A stretch of DNA of 64,000 nucleotides from Tricholoma matsutake (taxonomy: Eukaryota; Basidiomycota; Agaricomycetes; Agaricales; Tricholomataceae), in the NCBI GenBank assembly GCA_026075535.2, contig AP026540.1, positions 3,782,001 through 3,846,000 of the forward strand, written 5' to 3'. Below are positions 44,546-55,506 of the stretch, piece by piece. The notes below the pieces were generated by a model that worked only from the letters and a program-made list of their open reading frames with translations, searched no databases and was not told the origin of the DNA. Position numbers and translations under genes: made by a program. Positions within the stretch are counted from its first letter, which is position 1; every line of letters starts with the position of its first letter.

Positions 44546-46099
44546 GGTTGGCATGGTTGGAATTTACAATGAAACTGGGGAGTCTCCCTTTGTGGATTAT
44601 ATGTGTCCGGAGAAGTGGGTCATTGATACACTTGGGGATTGGGGACAATGATAAGCCTCAAGATGTGATAGGTCGATACCCAAAAGCAGTTCAGTGAAAG
44701 TAGTTTCCAGTTGCTTCTCGCCCAGAATAGCTTCAGCTTTTGCTCAGAAAGGTTTAATGGCATGACCTGTCTGTCTAGCATCTGTCAGATTGGCATACTG
44801 TAGTGGTGTCCGCATCTGTTTTGCACAGGATTGGAGTGGCTGGGTTTTTGATTTGAGTAGTGCAAGTGGTGTTTTTGGGGATGGTTCTGGTCTTCCAGGT
44901 GTCCAGGCCAAGTTCATGTTTGAAAAAAAGTGTAACAGAAGTACCCTTGTACTTCTGGCACTCAGGGGAGGGGAACAATGATAAACAGGAAGTTGGTGTG
45001 GATTTAAGAGGGAGTAAGTAATTTAAGACATCATACGAGAATGATTATCCTACAGGCACGTGATCACATGTATTAGTAATTGTAGTCCGCATCAAGGTGT
45101 GTAGTAAGAGAATAAGGGAATTCTCTTACACCAGTCTGGTCATCTTTTCTGTCTAACAAGTTCTACTGTATTAAATTCAATAGAATGACACAAAATGATG
45201 TATATTGATGTATATGTAACAACTTAGAACAAACTATCTACTAACAATACTGCTTGTACTGCTGCTGTGCTGCCTGCCACTACTAGGGATTGGCATTGGT
45301 AACCCCTGGGTATTTTTTCAATACCTGTACCCCTAACCTCACATACCCATAAATACAGGTGCAGGTTCTCAAGGGTAATGAGGGTACAGTTACCCATGCA
45401 GGTAATGCACACAGGTATGCTGCAGTCATCCCCACACTCATCTTCAGGTAATGCACAGGTTTGTCATCCTGGATGATGGTCCATGGGGCCACATCATTAG
45501 CATTTGATTTTAGTACATAATCCACTATAACACCTCCTATGCACCCTGCAAGCGGATGCTCACAGTGGTGGTGAGGGAGGTGCATTGTTACTCTATTATA
45601 GGCCTTCTAATATAACTATTTATACAACATTTCTTTTAACCACACGGGGACACATCCAAATGTGCTGTAGTTATATAGTTCTTATAAGTTGCACATGTTT
45701 GTGTGTAATAAACATAATCATGTGACTGTGTAAGCTTACCTCGAATAGAGTTAAGCTTCACTAGCTCAGCCAGGGCAGAATAGGACCAGAATATATAACA
45801 AAGTGAGAAGGTACAGAAAGACTACAGCAGTGAGCAATGTGAGCATAAGAGGAAAAAAGGGAAGAAGGAAGAAGATGATGTGTTAGTAGGTATATATGGG
45901 GGAAGATGACAGGTGCCCAAATATGAGTGATGGATGAGTAAGCTCCAGGATTATACCCTCCCCCCCTCTGAAAAATTCTGCAACATCAGTGAAGCAACAG
46001 AGAGGGAAAAAAAATATGTAAATGTAATGTAAAAACTGCTCCTCAGGTGTGTCAAAAACCCTGGAGGGAAAAGCTACCAGTGGCAGGGACACGGTGAAA
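44546..46099. other. Repeat debris without recognised genes
   Basis: Includes a GGTA-rich stretch at 45284-45440 whose start (TAGGGATTGGCATTGGT) resembles the end of element H, and a lone copy of the 30-bp palindrome family at 45542-45571. Near 45957 a run of C (G on the minus strand) could be the polypurine tract of the minus-strand gypsy remnant that follows. Confidence 0.4.
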
Positions 46100-46560
46100 G
46101 TAAACTGGACACAACACCCTCACTGTCTTCCTGCCAACCAGTCATCCAACACCGTGTTGTCTGCGAGTTCCAATCTGGGAAGCCATTCATCCTCTCTGGG
46201 CCCATATCCTAGCCATCAGATGAGGTATTGCATGCCACGTCCATGCTTTCATGCATCCATGATTTTTTCCATGTAGTATTTTTGCATTCCATCTTCAGTG
46301 ATGATAGCTCCATGCCAGTTCGTGGGAAGGAAAGAGTGACCAGTCATTTTCATTGTAGGGTATAACTTCAGCAGTGTGGAATGTGGGATACACATTTGAG
46401 GAGGGGGGCAGGTTGAGGGTGACTGTGGAAGCATCATTGTTGATGTCTGCAATGAAGTAAGGGGCCATCAAACCTGGGCATAAACTTTGCTACAGGCTGC
46501 ATTGGGCTGCAGGGTCATGTATTGTGAAGTATCAGTGATTTGCCTTGACAGTTGCAGGTC
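46100..46560 (-). pseudogene. Chromodomain gypsy remnant (integrase C-terminus and chromodomain)
   Basis: On the minus strand, in more than one frame: RFDGPYFIADINND, VTLNLPPSSNVYPTFH, YNENDWSLFPS, then a chromodomain with YYMEKIMDA, KHGRGMQYLI, WLGYGPREDEWLP and VLDDWLAG. At least two TGA stops occur, one after MDA and one after QYLI. Only the end of pol remains. It differs clearly in sequence from element F, so it is a second chromodomain lineage. Confidence 0.7.
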
Positions 46561-46744
46561 CCATCTTCTTAGTATGTGTCATCCTTGGTAGTCTAGTTAA
46601 GTAGTTCCACTTTGCAAGGTGATTCTTAAAGTGTTCTCTTCAGATTTCCCTTGCAAGGTGAGTAGGATTGCTGTATCCATAGTTCCTCAATCTAACTTCA
46701 GATTTCCCTTGCAAGTATCGTGCTGCATCACACTGATCATAAGG

Positions 46745-47388
46745 TTGCCCTTACATTACCTATCCCAGAGGCACACAGTAATTCCATCTGTCTATATTTT
46801 GTAGGACCACTGCCTGAGGACAAAGGTTTGCATCCTCACATTGACTGATAGATTGGGGTCAGAAATTTATCTGATCCTCACAAGGATGGACATCTCTGCA
46901 GCTAGACTAGCTTCCATATTCTTTAATGAGTGGTATTGCAAAAATGGCTTACCAGTTACCACTCAAGCTTATCACAGACTGCAAAAACTATTCATGTCAA
47001 AGTTTTGGACAGCTCTACACACATTGACTGGTGTACATCTCAAAATGTCTACAGTGTACCACCCACAGACCAACGGTGCAAGTGAATGCCCAATAAAACA
47101 CAGAATCAGTGTGTACAGTCCCATGTGGAATGCAACCAAAAGGGTTGGGTATGAGCCTTGCCAATTATTTGTGTCCATATCATGAACTCTGTGAATGGAT
47201 CAACTGGCTTCTTGAGTTTCCAGATCTGTATGAGACAGAGCCCACAAATCATCCCTTCTTTGGTGCCAGGGATGATGGCTGATAAGACATCTGCCGCATG
47301 CAGCATTATCTCTCAAATCAAGGCTGACATAGCTGAAGCAAGAGATGCCTTGCTGGGCACAAAGATCCTGCAGGTGTTCTTCACTGAC
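46745..47388 (+). pseudogene. Old gypsy copy G, integrase fragment, left of element H
   Basis: Encodes YFVGPLPED, then LGSEIYLILTRMDISAARLASIFFNEWYC, KLFMSKFWTALH, STVYHPQTNGASE and MNSVNGSTGF up to ILQVFFTD, close to the matching part of element F. It is broken at 47388 by element H. After removing H the sequence continues at 55807 as NKLHG...DPYLVGD. Confidence 0.75.
47381..47388. repeat. Target site duplication of element H (TCACTGAC / TCACTAAC)
   Basis: The 8-bp flank TCACTGAC (47381-47388) is repeated as TCACTAAC (55799-55806) with one transition. Removing H restores the gypsy frame (VFFTNKL), confirming the boundary. Confidence 0.8.
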
Positions 47389-47700
47389 TAAGGCAAGGCA
47401 GGGGTAGAGGTCTTTACACTCCCCCCTGTATTCCTATAGGAATCCAATGAATCCAACCATATTCTGATGTCATTTTCACCAGCCAAATTGACATGAAATG
47501 GCACATTTAGTCCTAGTCCAGTCTGATGTAGTCCAATCAGAGTCCAATTGGACTATCGGAATTTCCTAGGAATTTCCAATCATAGAAATCACATAGGACT
47601 AGTCCGAAGTTAAGCTAAGACATCAGACAACATAGGATTCCGATAGGAATGAAAGCAGCCTTGCTTAGTAATATAGTATGAAAAATTAAATGCACAGACA

Positions 47701-47764
47701 AGAATTGAACACTTGACTACAGAAGATTATGTAAGCATAAACTGACAACAATACCATTAGGCTA
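47701..47764 (-). repeat. tRNA-like unit, left side of element E (faces left)
   Basis: On the minus strand: A-box-like TAGCCTAATGGTA (47764-47752) and B-box-like AGTGTTCAATTCT (47713-47701). Sequence between the boxes differs from the unit in D, but position and orientation are the same. Confidence 0.5.
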
Positions 47765-48017
47765 AACAGTCATTACAGGTAAGTGATCATACTACACTAC
47801 ATACCATTCCCGCGGGTGTGATGACAAAGCACATAGCCATGTCATCACACCTGCCAGCTCATCAACTCCCACCACCACCACCAACGATGACAAGCATGCC
47901 ACCTCCATCCCCCCCACCTCAACCACCTCAACCCAGCAACTCCCACCACTCCCACTTCACCCCCATCTCTAGACGAGCCCCCAAGACTGGAAATGACTGG
48001 TTTCAATGCCGAACGAC

Positions 48018-48115
48018 GCCCAAATGATGCAATCATCGTTTGGGCCATAGTAAGTTTTTTCTTTCATTCATTTTTTACTTTTGTAAACTAACTAATTCAT
48101 TTGTTTTGTTTCTAG
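48018..48115 (+). other. Conserved hairpin and intron-like segment in element E
   Basis: Hairpin GCCCAAATGATG...CATCGTTTGGGCC (48018-48046), then GTAAGT at 48050 to TTTCTAG at 48115, followed by GTTCTAA. Same order and the same exon-side bases as in D, B and C. The upstream frame is Pro/His/Ser-rich (from 47818) and I cannot assign a protein. Confidence 0.5.
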
Positions 48116-48339
48116 GTTCTAATCTACATGAGTAACGATGGACTGACACGAGCCAAACCCACACCCAATGACACCCCTGGCAACCCCCCTCCTCCCCATC
48201 AAAACGGGATGTGAGGGTATCGATCATGGTCAGGAGCACAGGGAGCAACACCAGGAGACCCCAGAAGGGGAATACCCATCCAGTAAGCACCACCTGACCC
48301 CTCCCCTCATGCCACATCACTGATGAACCAACAATGCAC

Positions 48340-48940
48340 CCACCCCATGCCTACGAGCAGCTGCCCATAGGGTGGTTCATGGGTGCAGACAATGAGGGGG
48401 ATGAACAACAAGGGTGACGAAATGACAAGGGGAAAGGGAAACAATGACCAGAAGAGGAGACAATGGCGACACCTGCCCTATGCATGCCTACGAGCATCTG
48501 CTCGTAGGGTGTTTAAGGGGAGGGGGAGGGAGGGAGGGGATGATGGACAAACGCTGCCACCAACATACAACGCACCACCCACCACCAGCCTCGCGAGCAA
48601 CTGCTCATGGGGTGGACGGTGGGTGGAACGACAAGGGAGGCAAGACGAGGGAGGCAAGCAAGACAAGGGAGGCAAGCAAGATGAGGGAGGCAAGCAAGAC
48701 AAGGGAGGCAAGCAAGACAAGGGAGGCAAGCAGGACAAGGGAGGCAAGACGAGGGAGGTGAGATGAGGGAGGCGAGATGAGGGAGGTGAGATGAAGGAGG
48801 CAAGACAAGGGAGGCAAGACGAGGGAGGCGAGGGAAGCCACGGGGGAGGTGAGGTGAGGGAGGCAAGACACAACGGAGATGAGAGGGAGGGGAAACGACG
48901 GGACAGGGCTGACGAGACAGCCAACACAATGCACCACCAC
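48340..48940. repeat. Palindrome copies and GGAGGCAAG minisatellite in element E
   Basis: Palindrome family copies at about 48341-48375, 48486-48511 and 48586-48615, then a long minisatellite (48630-48880) built from GGAGGCAAG, CAAGACAAG and GACGAGG blocks. Open frames through the repeats on both strands (Leu/Ser/Pro-rich on minus, Lys/Gly/Glu-rich on plus) are artefacts of the repeat. Confidence 0.7.
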
Positions 48941-49110
48941 CCCCTCCCCCCCGTTTCGCAGGGGGGTGGGTTTTTTTTGTAGAATTTAAAATAGTATAAT
49001 TAAATAGTATAATTAATTCTCCCCCTCGTGTTTGCGTGGGGGGTTTTTTTTTAAATCTATATTAGTTATCTACTCCCTCGTGAAGATGCAAGGGCTCAAC
49101 AATTTTTTTT
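48940..49110. repeat. GC-rich hairpins with T runs in element E
   Basis: CCCCCCCGTTTCGCAGGGGGG followed by eight T residues (about 48946-48977), CCCCCTCGTGTTTGCGTGGGG followed by nine T (about 49021-49052), and a weaker third near 49072-49096. Equivalent to the series at 41640-41905. Confidence 0.6.
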
Positions 49111-49198
49111 CGAGCTCTTGTGAGAGAGGTTAAAAATAAGTGAACTAATTGTAAGTGCTTTAAATGGACTTTATATTACATATTTATTAATGCTCCTG

Positions 49199-49266
49199 TG
49201 GCTCAACTGGTTGAGCACTTGTTTGGTAGTCATGTCACTTATATCCCAAGGTCTAGAGTTCAATTC
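49199..49266 (+). repeat. tRNA-like unit, right side of element E (faces right)
   Basis: A-box-like TGGCTCAACTGG (49199-49210) and B-box-like GAGTTCAATTCC (49256-49267), close to the unit at 42002-42071 of element D. Confidence 0.6.
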
Positions 49267-49682
49267 CTGCTCTGCCCATTTATTTTGTAAGCACTTTCAT
49301 CAAGTTAAGTCTTCCGAAATGGTGTGGTATTCCGACTACTACCTGTTGGAATTGCATAGGACTTTACTCAGAATTTACTAGGAATTTCTTGGAAATAAAA
49401 GTACATGGTCATCAAGATACATTCCGATCGGACTCTTATTGGAAAACTCGGACTCCTAGGACTCCGATAGGAATATGGGGGGGAGTGCAAAGTTTACCAG
49501 GGGTAGGGGTATACCCTTGTGTTTTTGGGCTAAGGGTATGAGGGGTAAGGGTAGGGGTTTGGAAGTTCATACCCTTGCATACCCCTGTACCCTTACTAAG
49601 GGTACAGGGGTATGCCAGGGGTATGCTTATATAAGAATATCATTTGATTTTTTCAGCTGCAAAGACTCATATTCAAGATTTT

Positions 49683-49937
49683 TGTAAGCCTGGCTTACAT
49701 CATCCTATTGATATTCATTTGTACATGTTCTTTATAGACTATCATTTAGGGATGGTTCATTCTTCTTTCCTTTTTCCCTCTTGCTTCCTCTTACAATCTG
49801 CTTTTGTATTATATCTCACTCCTAAATACACACCATTATCTTATTACTTCTGCATGATTAGAAGTGAGTTCCTCATCTTCTCCTTTTTCTATAAGCCATT
49901 CCTAGTGTTGCCTATTCAATTACTGGATAGGCTTCCA
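49683..49937 (+). repeat. Element F 5' LTR
   Basis: 255 bp, TGTAAGCCTGGCTTACATC to GGATAGGCTTCCA. Preceded by ATTTT. Confidence 0.9.
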
Positions 49938-50192
49938 CTTTTTTTTTAACAAGATAACAGTGTGTATTTAACACTTATATCTCCATTACTACAACAGCCA
50001 AAAGCTGTCTCAAAAACCTACTGTCCATATTCCCCTGACTACTTGTAGTAGGGTGAAGAATGCATTGCCAGAAGACACTGCATTAACTGCATTAGAACCT
50101 CCTGTGACAATGGACAGTGGTGATGCCGCTCATACATCCAGTCCAATGACCCCTGCTTCCATTGTAACAAACAACGTGCAGCTGCTCTTCCT

Positions 50193-53100
50193 TTGGTTCC
50201 TGCCTCCATTGTAGCAAACAATGCACATACAGCTGCTCTTCCTTCAGTTCCCACCTCTGTCATAGCAAACAATGCGCAGAATGCCTTGCCACCTGTCCCC
50301 ATCACATCTGCCCACCATAGACAATCATTGTCTACATCCTCTGACAAATATTGGATTGTACCTGCAAATATGACTTCCACAACCTCCACCACTACACTTA
50401 GCTTGAACAATGGTAAACACCCCATGATATTGGCAGGTAACATGACACTGGAACTGCTCCACCATTTTGAACACCATGCGCATGGATACTTGCAAAACAA
50501 AGATGGACTCAACAAAAAGAATTATGTCAACCACATGATCATCATATACTCTTTCAAAGACCCACTTTTCTCTGACTGGTACCAGTCTCAGCAGGACCTG
50601 CTGTCTGTACTCTCTTTCTCAGACTTCATGGTCAAGGTCCGAGTGCATTGGTTGCCTAAATGCTGGCAGCAAGACCTTGCTCAAAAAGTACAGTCGACTA
50701 AGCAAAACAAAAGCCTGTTCACAGAGTTCATTGATTCATTATGATGGGATAATTTACTGCTGAAAGGGATGCAGTTCCATCTGTCTCCTACTCAGTTACA
50801 TACCCAGATCGAGTTGAACATCTCGCCAGAACTGGCGGCAGCATTTGATCGATGGAAGGACAACCATGAGTCTTCTGATGATGAAGCTGAGGTAAATGCT
50901 GCACCTGCTGTCCCTAACGCTGCACCCATAACTGCGGCTGCAAAAACAGCAGCTGACACATTAAAAGTGGAAGGTAAACTCCAAAGTTTTGTCAACACCC
51001 TGACTAAACTTGACCAGAAGCTGGTGGAGGACAGAAATGCATGAAAATGAGACGCCGAGGATGCTGCAAGAAGCCTGAAGCATTCCAGCTCTTCTGTCGG
51101 CCTCACTGATAGCTCTAGAAAGGCACCCTATTCTCAAACTCAAGCATCTAGCTCCCATAACCTTTCCTCCTCCTTGACCACACATCCACCCAAATTGACT
51201 GACCGAGAAAGAAAATACCTCGAGACCTACAACGGGTGCAAGAAATGCTGCAGCTTTTACATGCCAGACAGGCATCCTTGCGAATTCCCAAGTGGAGATG
51301 GTTATATTGAACGAACAATGCAAACTGTAAATGAAGGATGAAAACACATGAAACTGCCTACCTTGCCTATCCCTCACAAAGAACAGATGACAACTGTCAG
51401 CACTGTGTCTGCTCCACCTCAACCTAACACCGTCCCTCCTGCCCTGCCCATCACTAGTGTATTGGGAATGTCATTGTACCCAACCGCCGCCATATATGAA
51501 CCAAATGACAGCTCTATCATTGGTGGGGGTGACAGTGACCTCTCATGCAACTCAAATGACTTGGTAAGCATGCATGTTCCCTTTTTCAAACCACACCTGG
51601 TGTGGGAATGTGCCGTGGATATTTTTGATTCCTCTGATTGTTCTCATCTTAATATCTCTGCATTAATTGACCACAGATCTCCCACAGTTTGAATTGAAGA
51701 AGCTCTCATCTCACGTTTATGCATGACTACTCATTTGCTGCCTCGCCCTTTTCCTGTCTCCAGAGCATTCTTCGACAAATCTGCTCATTTGTCCGATATC
51801 TCACTGACCCATTGGGTCAAACTCAAGTTACATGATTGAACAAATCTTTATTCTGCTCACACTGTCCATGCTCTTGTTGCACCGAAGCTCTGTCATCCTA
51901 TTATTCTTTCCTTTCCCATAACCACATTGTCGTCAATGCAAAGAACAATACTGTAATAGATTACAACTGCGGATTTGACCTCCTGCACCCTGTACAACAT
52001 GTAATACCTAAAGCCCACACATGTACTCAAGACTTGCTAGCAGATGTAAAAAATAAATGCAGGCTACTTATTGTTGAGTTGAAAAAGCACTGTGAAATGT
52101 GACAACCTTGGGTCGATGCAAGATGTGAACATGTCAACGGCATAGATTTCGTGGCTGCTGTCCAAATATGTGTGGAACAACTAGCAGCTGATGAGAAACT
52201 GCAAAGTCTCAGTGCAGAAATTAAAAAAAACTATGCAGATGTTTTCAAACTGATCCCCCATGTGGATGAAATGCCAAGCAAAGTGCTATGCAAAATCACT
52301 CTGAAAGATGCAGGTAAAGTGATCACCATGAGGAGTTATTCCTGCCCACAAAAATTTCGCGAAGCATGGAGTGTCCTCATACAACGGCACTTGGATGTGG
52401 GGCACATCTGTCCCTCCTCTTCTGCACATGCATCCCCAGCTTTCCTAGTCCCAAAAGTGGACACTACTGACTTGCCACATTGGGTCAATGATTATTGCCA
52501 ACTCAACAGCAATACCATGACTGACTCGCACCCACTGCCACACGTAGACGATATCCTGGTGGATGCTGGACATGGAAAAATGTGGAGTAAACTAGACATG
52601 ACGGATAGTTTTTTTCACACCAAAATGGACCCAGATAGCATAGCGTTGACCCCAGTGACAACACCTCTGGGACTATACGAGTGGATGGTGATGCCACAGG
52701 GTCTGTGAAACACACCACCCATACATCAACGACATGTAACAGCTGCATTTCAATGTTTCTTGGGAATATTTGCACACATATACTTAGACGACATTATAAT
52801 CTGGTCAAATTCTCTTGATGAGCACACAAAACACATTAAACAAATTATGACAGCTCTATGAGAAGCTCAATTATATTGTAACCAAAAGTAATTGCATTTT
52901 AACCTGATGGAAGTAACATTCCTGGGACATTGCATCTCCCAGCAAGGCATTGAAGCTTGCTCATCAAAAGTTGACAAAATTTTAAATTGGCTGACTCCAA
53001 AGACAGCAACTGACATATGCAGTTTCCTAGGACTGGTGTGATACATCGCCGCTTTTCTGCCTCACCTAGCGGACTACACCACCATCCTCACTCCTTTGAC

Positions 53101-55151
53101 CATGAAGGAGTGCAAAAAAAAATTCCCACTGTGGATGGAGGCTCACCAAGCAGCTTTCGAAGCAATTAAGATGCTTGTTGTAAGCCAAGAGTGCTTGACT
53201 GTAATTGATCACATGACACCTGGAAATAATAGGATATTTGTAACTTGTGATGCTAGTGACTGGAGAACAGGCACCATTCTGAGCTGGAGCCCAACTTGGG
53301 AAACAGCATGGCCTGTTGCTTTTGATTCGATGCAACTGAAAGATGCCCAAAAAAATTACCCTGTACATGAGAAAGAGATGTTGGCAATCGTCTGCACACT
53401 AAAAAAATGGCGCTTGGACTTACTAGGAACACAATTCATAGTTTATACAGACACCCAAAAAGACCTGTCATGGTGACAGGGATGGATGGAACATCTCTCC
53501 CAATTTGACATGACAATTTATTACATTTGTGGTGAAGACAACACCATCACAGATGCATTGTCACAACTGCCTGCTGACACACTGGATGAGCCACTAGAGG
53601 ATGTGGACATAGCTGACTCCCTCTTGCGATGGGATTGCTGGCTAAAACAACCAAACTCATGTAACTCAATCCTGTCCATCAGTACAGATGAAACCTTCCT
53701 CAACGATGTTCATGAAGGTTACGAAGATGCGAATTCTGCCATAAGCTAGAAAATGTAAGCAGCAGCATGCCAGATGTCTGAAAAGTCAATGACCTTTGGT
53801 ACCTGGGAGACCGCCTGGTGATCCCTCGATTTGGTCATCTTTGTGAAGATCTGTTCTGACTGGCACATGACTCACTGGGACATTTTGGTGTGGATAAATG
53901 TTATGCTAGTATCCGACACTGCTATTATTGGCCAAACATGTGGCGAGATCTTGAAACTCCATACGTTCCCACATGTAGTGATTACCAGCACAACAAAAGC
54001 AGCACATCAAAAGCTAAAGGGCCACTACACCTGTTACCAATTCCCAAGAAGTGCAGCAACTCCATGTGCCTAGACTTTGTGGGACCACTCCCCGAGGATG
54101 ACAATTATGGATAGGCTAGGCTCTGATATCCGCCTGATCCCGACTCAAACCAATATCACTGCACCCAAACTTGCAGTAATCTTCTTCAATGAGTGGTATT
54201 GTGAGAATGGCTTACCACTGGAACTGATCTCCAATCACAACAAATTGTTCATGTCTAAGTTCTGGAAAGCTTTACATATTCTGACTGAAGTTCATCTCAA
54301 AATGTCCACTGCATACCACCCCCAAACTGATGGTGCAAGCGAGTGAACAAACAAAACACTGAACCAGTGTGTTCAATTCCATGTCAAGCATAACCAAAAA
54401 GGATGGGCTCGAGCATTACCTATCATCTGCTTCCACATGATGAACTCAGTAAATGGGTCGACAGGGTTCTCCAGATTCCAAATCCATATGGGTCACAGCC
54501 CATGGATAATCCCACCTCTGATACCAATGTCAATTCCTAAACAAGGTTCAGAAATTGTTGCAGCATGGGATGTAAGTGCCCAAATAGAAAACAATGTTGA
54601 AGAGGCCAAAGATGCCTTACTCGGCACAAAAATAATGCAAGCATTTTTTGCCAACAAATCATGAGGAAATGAAGACACATACCTTGTGGGTGATAAAGTG
54701 ATGCTCACGATGTTGAATTGTTGGCAAGAGTCTAAGGCAGGAGACAAGTCTAGAGTGGCCAAATTTTTTCTGCGCTACGATGGACCTTTCAAGTTTCTCC
54801 GTAATGAAAGCATTCCCTGAGATGTCCTTGTACACTCTCCACCTACCTAACTCCCCAAATGTGTTCCCCACTTACCACGCCTCCTTGCTGAAGCACCACA
54901 TCAAAAATGATGCTGAACTTTTCCCTTCTTGTGAACTCGAGCGACCTGGGCTGGTTATGACCAAAAACAGTCTTGAAGAATACCATGTCAAGAAGATCAT
55001 TGATGAGCAAAAGCGAGGCTGTGGATACCAATACCTGGTAAGATGGTCAGGCTACTCTGAAGGCGACGACCTGTGGCTTCCACAATGCGAACTAGAAGAC
55101 TGCAAAGCTTTGGACTGCTGGAAGGCTAGTAGGGCAGAGGGAACATGGTAG
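50193..55151 (+). pseudogene. Element F gag-pol, decayed
   Basis: Gag: LAGNMTLELLHHFEHHAHGY, FSDFMVKVRVHWLP, EFIDSL; a zinc-knuckle-like section with GCKKCCSFYMPDRHPCEF near 51235. RT: AFLVPKVDTTDLPHWVNDY, LDMTDSFFHTKMD, MVMPQGL, stop, then YLDDIIIW (about 52780) and FLGHCISQQGI. RNase H: VTCDASDWRTGTIL. Integrase: H-H-C-C region (HFGVDKCYASIRHCYYWPNM), VGPLPED, YHPQTDGASE. Chromodomain near 54975-55125: YHVKKIIDEQ, YQYLVRWSGYSEGDDLWLP. Stops after MPQGL, in TAL*EAQ and LGLV*YI are TGA at likely CGA; TAA and frame shifts also occur. A protease is not clearly visible. Confidence 0.85.
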
Positions 55152-55251
55152 CTTTTTCCCACTGGGTTTTTTGATGCACCTGTTGTTGCTGGTTGGTGTT
55201 GGGTTGATTTTTAACTACACTGACCGATACATTTTTCAAAGAGGGGGAGGG

Positions 55252-55506
55252 TGTAAGCCTGGCTTACATCATCCTATTGATATTCATTTGTACATGTTCT
55301 TTATAGACTACTGTTTAGGGACGATTTGTTCTTCTTTCCTTTTTCCCTCTCGCTTCCTCTTACAATCTGCTTTTGTATTATATCTCACTCCTAAATACAC
55401 ACCATTATCTTGTTACTTCTGCATGATTAGAAGTGAGTTCCTCATCTTCTCCTTTTTCTATAAGCCATTCCTAGTGTTGCCTATCCAATTACTGGATAGG
55501 CTTCCA
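55252..55506 (+). repeat. Element F 3' LTR
   Basis: 255 bp, preceded by the purine tract GAGGGGGAGGG and followed by ATTTT (55507-55511). Confidence 0.9.

Larger units (their letters stand above)
47412..49492. mobile_element. Element E: terminal inverted repeat element, sister of element D (2.1 kb)
   Basis: Left end CTTTACACTCCCCCCTGT and right end (complement) CTTTGCACTCCCCCCCAT; subterminal ATTCCTATAGGAATCC-type repeats on both sides; outward tRNA-like units; a central plus-strand copy of the hairpin-intron-minisatellite module; GC-rich hairpins with T runs. It lies within the left end of element H. No target duplication resolved, no transposase recognised. Confidence 0.65.
49683..55506 (+). 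mobile_element. Element F: chromodomain Ty3/gypsy retrotransposon (5.8 kb)
   Basis: Two 255-bp LTRs (TGTAAGCCTGG...GGCTTCCA) with few differences, an ATTTT target duplication (49678-49682 and 55507-55511), gag, a pol region in the order RT, RNase H, integrase, and a C-terminal chromodomain, which marks it as a chromovirus. It is inserted into element H. Many stops and frame changes: inactive. Confidence 0.9.

Noticed and set aside
44660..45000. A host gene fragment
   Set aside because: Short open stretches on both strands without matching motifs, splice pattern or known relatives.
48478..48940. Long minus-strand open frames (Leu/Ser/Pro-rich) looking like hydrophobic proteins
   Set aside because: They are read through the GGAGGCAAG minisatellite; every frame is open there because the repeat lacks stops. 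No start context, domain or conservation supports a gene.
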